NCBI GenBank assembly: GCA_015478945.1
Contig: JABUQX010018307.1
Location: 20,001 to 30,000, forward strand
Origin: Trachelipus rathkii
Taxonomy: Eukaryota; Arthropoda; Malacostraca; Isopoda; Trachelipodidae
DNA length: 10,000 nt
Direction of reading: 5' to 3'
A program made the translations under genes and the position numbers. The notes beneath the pieces are model-generated. The model saw only the letters and a list, made by a program, of their open reading frames with translations, had not been told where the DNA came from and made no database searches. Of this stretch, positions 7,940-10,000 are shown piece by piece (position 1 is the stretch's first letter; every line of letters starts with the position of its first letter).

Positions 7940-7959
7940 CTGGTTCCTGTACATCCCTA
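7940..7959 (-). repeat. right terminal inverted repeat of the hAT-like element
   Basis: Partner of 6726-6745. The subterminal part (7889-7932) repeats GTTCCAGTTCTG and TTCTGGCTGGAACC, which also occur in the left subterminal region in matching or inverted orientation. Confidence 0.85.
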
Positions 7960-8423
7960 ATATAATTTTTGAACACCACTACTATTTATCATATTTTAAT
8001 AAATATACCATAATATTAAAAGGAGACCAACATTTTTTTTCTTTGAGTGACTATAAATTTTGGTACAATTTGGTATTCCAGTTTTGCACTATATTTTTAA
8101 AATCAAGTTAATCAAATATCAAAACTTTCTAAAAGATGTATAAATTCTTTTTCATTTCCAAAATGCTCTTAGATAATCATTATATAATAAGTCAATTGGC
8201 AGAAAAGGGTATCTATCATATAATCATGTTAATGTGAATTATTATAGCTAACTGAAATTAATTGTTATATTTGCTTGATATTATTACTAAAACAAAAATA
8301 TATTTTAATTTTTAAAATATACACAATACTTTGCATAAATCGGTACTTATAAATATCTTTCATAAATGTCTCATTATTATTTGAACAATACAATTATTTT
8401 GTAATGAAAAACTACTTTTTTTT
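7960..8423. other. AT-rich sequence without recognisable features
   Basis: No coding homology, terminal repeats or tandem structure seen on either strand. It is simply AT-rich between the hAT-like element and the next repeat-like block. Confidence 0.6.
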
Positions 8424-8582
8424 ATGAAAATATGTCTCTGGACAAAGCCAGAGACTTTTATAAATGTCACAACTTCATCCAAGCCAGAGATCGGGTTCAT
8501 AAGATATAGGGATATAGTGTATAGGATTTCATCTGCCATGGCTCTGGGGATGATACCTGGTCTGTAAAGCTTTATGGAAAAA

Positions 8583-8585
<3 letters not shown>
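8424..8585 (+). repeat. candidate short interspersed element ending in (TA)n
   Basis: A block of about 160 bases with clearly higher GC than its surroundings. It is bounded on the right by A-rich sequence running directly into a TA microsatellite, the layout of a SINE or LINE 3' end. It starts with a perfect 8-bp hairpin, GTCTCTGG-ACAAAG-CCAGAGAC (8434-8455), and repeats AAGCCAGAGA at 8445-8454 and 8481-8490. I see no convincing pol III A and B boxes. The minus strand is open for 75 codons (8587-8360), but this matches no gene I can defend. Family unknown. Confidence 0.4.
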
Positions 8586-8621
<36 letters not shown>

Positions 8622-8637
8622 CTAATATATATATATC

Positions 8638-8685
<48 letters not shown>

Positions 8686-8739
8686 TATATATATAATAAT
8701 ATATATATTTATATTATATAATATATTATAATATATAAT
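8586..8739. repeat. (TA)n microsatellite, long and interrupted
   Basis: About 150 bases made almost only of TA, with interruptions such as TATTATATACTAA, ATCTATTA and ATTTATATTA. It is self-complementary and could extrude as a cruciform. Confidence 0.95.
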
Positions 8740-8740
8740 C

Positions 8741-8835
8741 ACTCCAAATTTTGGTATTTTTTAGCCGGATAGCCGGATAACGGATATCCGGCTGGAAGTT
8801 TAAAACGGATACCGGATATCCGGTCGGATATCGGG
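8741..8835. repeat. GGATATCC palindrome cluster, possible hAT-type transposon end
   Basis: Within about 75 bases the word CCGGAT and its complement ATCCGG recur many times. They include ACGGATATCCGG (8780-8791) and the perfect 12-bp palindrome CCGGATATCCGG (8812-8823), plus AGCCGGATAGCCGGATAACGG at the left and GGTCGGATATCGGG at the right. Arrays of this type occur at the ends of some hAT elements in animals. No partner end is visible in the window, so it may be a solo end. Confidence 0.5.
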
Positions 8836-8860
8836 CAGTCTGTATATATACCGGTATATG

Positions 8861-9082
8861 GCAAAGGTATAGCACAGGCTGTCTTCGGAAAAATTATTCC
8901 AAAATCATATTTACCGATATGTATATATAGGTCTATATATTATTATTAATACGTTTTATATATTTTTTATTATATATTATTATTATTATATATTATATAT
9001 TATATTATATTAATATATACATATCGATATTTGATTTTGGACAGAATTTTTCAGAAAATATTTGAGTCCGTGCTTCCTTTAC
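8861..9082. repeat. imperfect inverted repeat (about 70-bp arms) with TA-rich loop
   Basis: The left arm 8861-8929 matches the reverse complement of 9014-9082. Shared tracts in order are AAAGG, GCAC, GAAAAATT, TCCAAAATCA, ATAT and CGATATGTATATA. The roughly 85-base loop is TA/ATT repeats. It has the form of a foldback MITE or a decayed palindrome that acquired a microsatellite at its centre. Weak matching may extend to about 8845 and 9095. Confidence 0.75.
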
Positions 9083-9090
9083 TCCAGTAA

Positions 9091-9113
9091 TATATATATA
9101 TTATAATATATAT

Positions 9114-9169
<56 letters not shown>

Positions 9170-9206
9170 TATATATATATTATATTATATTATATATATT
9201 ATAATA
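9091..9206. repeat. (TA)n microsatellite
   Basis: Nearly pure TA for over 110 bases, ending in ATAATA directly before the CAGGG end of the mariner-superfamily element. The final TA (9205-9206) can serve as that element's target-site dinucleotide. Confidence 0.93.
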
Positions 9207-9223
9207 CAGGGTGGTACGAGTTA
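9207..9223 (+). repeat. 3' terminus of the mariner-superfamily element
   Basis: CAGGGTGGTACGAGTTA directly follows a TA dinucleotide (9205-9206). Ends of the form CAGGGTG are common in this superfamily. The partner end is outside the window, so the repeat length cannot be measured. Confidence 0.6.
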
Positions 9224-9686
9224 TGTTAGCGGTGTATCACCGTACTGGATTTAAGTAGAAAATGTGTAAGAATATGAGTTTGATATTTAATTCATTAAGG
9301 AGGATGGGATATTTCGTTTTTGTCTGCGCACACGCAATACGAAAACCGCGCAATGTCGAATGTGATGATGTATTTTTTTATGGCTTCTGTGAATGCACAT
9401 AAAAAATGAGGTGGTCTTCGCTCGACATTTTTTTTTGAAAATAGGTTCTTCGTTTCCACGCAATGTACCATAAACGGCAATGTTACCAACAATAGTTTTA
9501 AACGTGAACGTGAAAAGGTTGAAAGAAAACAATGGTGTTTCAAGACAGCTCATAATATTGATACATGTAATGTAATAACGTGTTAATATTTTATGCATAA
9601 TAAATTTTACACAATATGGATCTTATCCACAGCATGCAAGCAGGAAGAATAAACTCCAGGTCGTTTCAACTTGTACATACAGTATC

Positions 9687-10000
9687 TTACAATGTTGTTC
9701 GAAGGGCATCATCCATGCGAATAAGCCTCAGCCCTCTGGCGGCCAGGTTTACATTGCATGCCATAACAGTGAGCGGTTGATTTCCTACATGGTTGTTTCG
9801 ACGGCGAAGATCATCGGGCGAGGTTACTGGGTCAATTAACCCAGCGTACACGGTAAATGTTTGAGATACCCCAACAGAAAGTAGTCAGTGTGTTAAGTCG
9901 GGTGAACGCGCAGGACATGGAAATGGACCAGATCTTCGATCAATCTTCCAGAAAAGTTCTGTCGAGGTAAGTCGTCACTATAGCTGCATTTGTGCTGGGC
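9687..10000 (-). pseudogene. Tc1/mariner-superfamily (DDE/D) transposase C-terminal fragment, broken
   Basis: The minus strand from 10000 downward shows SYSDDL and YLDRTFLED in adjoining frames. After a short frame shift comes DRRSGPFPCPARSPDLT (9941-9891), ending at the signature SPDLTPLD that holds the last catalytic acidic residue in this superfamily. A stop and a small indel follow. A DYFL.GYLK block (about 9850-9890) is readable in another frame, then VYAGLIDPVTSPDDLRRRNN (about 9800-9859) and LAARGLRLIRMDDALRTTL to the TAA at 9687-9689. This matches the order in arthropod transposases of the type PARSPDLTPLDYFLWGY. The codons are intact for long stretches, suggesting fairly recent decay by indels. 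The N-terminal DNA-binding part and the first catalytic Asp are outside the window. Confidence 0.78.

Larger units (their letters stand above)
6726..7959. mobile_element. non-autonomous hAT-like DNA transposon (1.23 kb)
   Basis: The termini are inverted: TAGGGATGTACCGGAACCAG (6726-6745) against the reverse complement of 7940-7959, with one mismatch in 20. The T/CAGGG start is typical of hAT elements, which are moved by a transposase acting on such ends and make 8-bp target duplications. The flanking octamers are ATTATATT and ATATAATT, similar but not identical (5 of 8), so a duplication is not proven. Inside each end are further copies of GTTCCAG, CTGGAAC and TTCTGGCTGG, the subterminal repeats where a transposase would be expected to bind. 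No transposase-like frame exists between them; one 83-codon minus frame overlapping the right end runs into the terminal repeat and is a shadow. The body contains large inverted repeats. Confidence 0.8.
9207..10000 (-). mobile_element. Tc1/mariner-superfamily element, 3' part, truncated by the window edge
   Basis: The left boundary reads TA then CAGGGTGGTACGAGTTA, a typical terminus plus TA target site for an IS630/Tc1/mariner-superfamily element. The broken transposase (9687 to the window edge) runs on the minus strand, so 9207 is the 3' end of the element. Between the transposase stop and the terminus lie about 480 non-coding bases. Minus-strand open frames there (9287-9598) match nothing and look fortuitous. 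The other terminus would lie beyond base 10000. Confidence 0.72.

Noticed and set aside
7728..7979. 83-codon minus-strand frame at the right end of the hAT-like element.
   Set aside because: It runs through the terminal inverted repeat into flanking DNA and shows no transposase (dimerisation or RNase H-like) motif.
8480..8575. Minus-strand peptide PGIIPRAMADE resembling the DPGVIPRA..DEA block of the exon that precedes the ZDHHC exon.
   Set aside because: The conserved Asp before PG is Arg, similarity stops right after DE, and no donor lies in the position and phase needed to join 535. Probably chance within a repeat-like block.
9287..9598. Two overlapping minus-strand frames (103 and 82 codons).
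   Set aside because: They lie between the transposase stop and the element end, overlap each other in different frames and resemble no family.

Overview
This is a eukaryotic, invertebrate-type genomic window, probably arthropod. A malacostracan or decapod crustacean is my best guess, from recalled similarity of the LINE proteins to families common in those genomes; the window itself contains no species marker. It is AT-rich, gene-poor and packed with decayed transposable elements, with no bacterial-style operons, RNA genes or CRISPR. The only host coding sequence I can defend is one internal exon on the minus strand (377-535). It encodes the start of the cysteine-rich DHHC domain of a ZDHHC9/14/18-type (Drosophila approximated-like) protein S-palmitoyltransferase. 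It has a consensus donor, a consensus acceptor and a plausible branch point. The exon carrying the catalytic DHHC motif is not in the window and should lie beyond base 1. Everything above about 565 is probably the large upstream intron, filled with mobile DNA.

Layout. 1-376: intron, AT-rich, nothing coding. 377-535: the ZDHHC exon. 565-619: a perfect 24-bp stem with a 7-nt loop, immediately upstream of the exon's branch point. About 640-3700, minus strand: a decayed jockey-like non-LTR retrotransposon in the order gag-like, endonuclease, linker, reverse transcriptase. A 5'-truncated CR1/L2-like LINE fragment (about 1440-2340), also minus, is inserted between its linker and RT. About 3721-5345, plus strand: a second LINE type with a strongly A/C-rich coding strand. 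About 5465-6672, minus strand: an inverted, tail-to-tail copy of that same LINE, so the pair forms a long imperfect inverted repeat.

From 6681 on, the window is a chain of TA microsatellites and DNA-transposon-like units. 6726-7959 is a 1.23-kb non-autonomous hAT-like element with 20-bp terminal inverted repeats and an internally palindromic body. 8424-8585 is a short repeat-like block ending in (TA)n. 8741-8835 is a cluster of GGATATCC palindromes. 8861-9082 is a roughly 70-bp imperfect inverted repeat with a TA-rich loop. 9207-10000 is the 3' part of a Tc1/mariner-superfamily element whose transposase, on the minus strand, is broken by stops and frameshifts and runs off the right edge.

The elements do not work together as a pathway. 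They are layers of insertions in an intron or in intergenic DNA. I found no convincing undescribed system. The best candidates for a second look are the hairpin beside the ZDHHC branch point and the tail-to-tail LINE pair, which could give long double-stranded RNA if read through.
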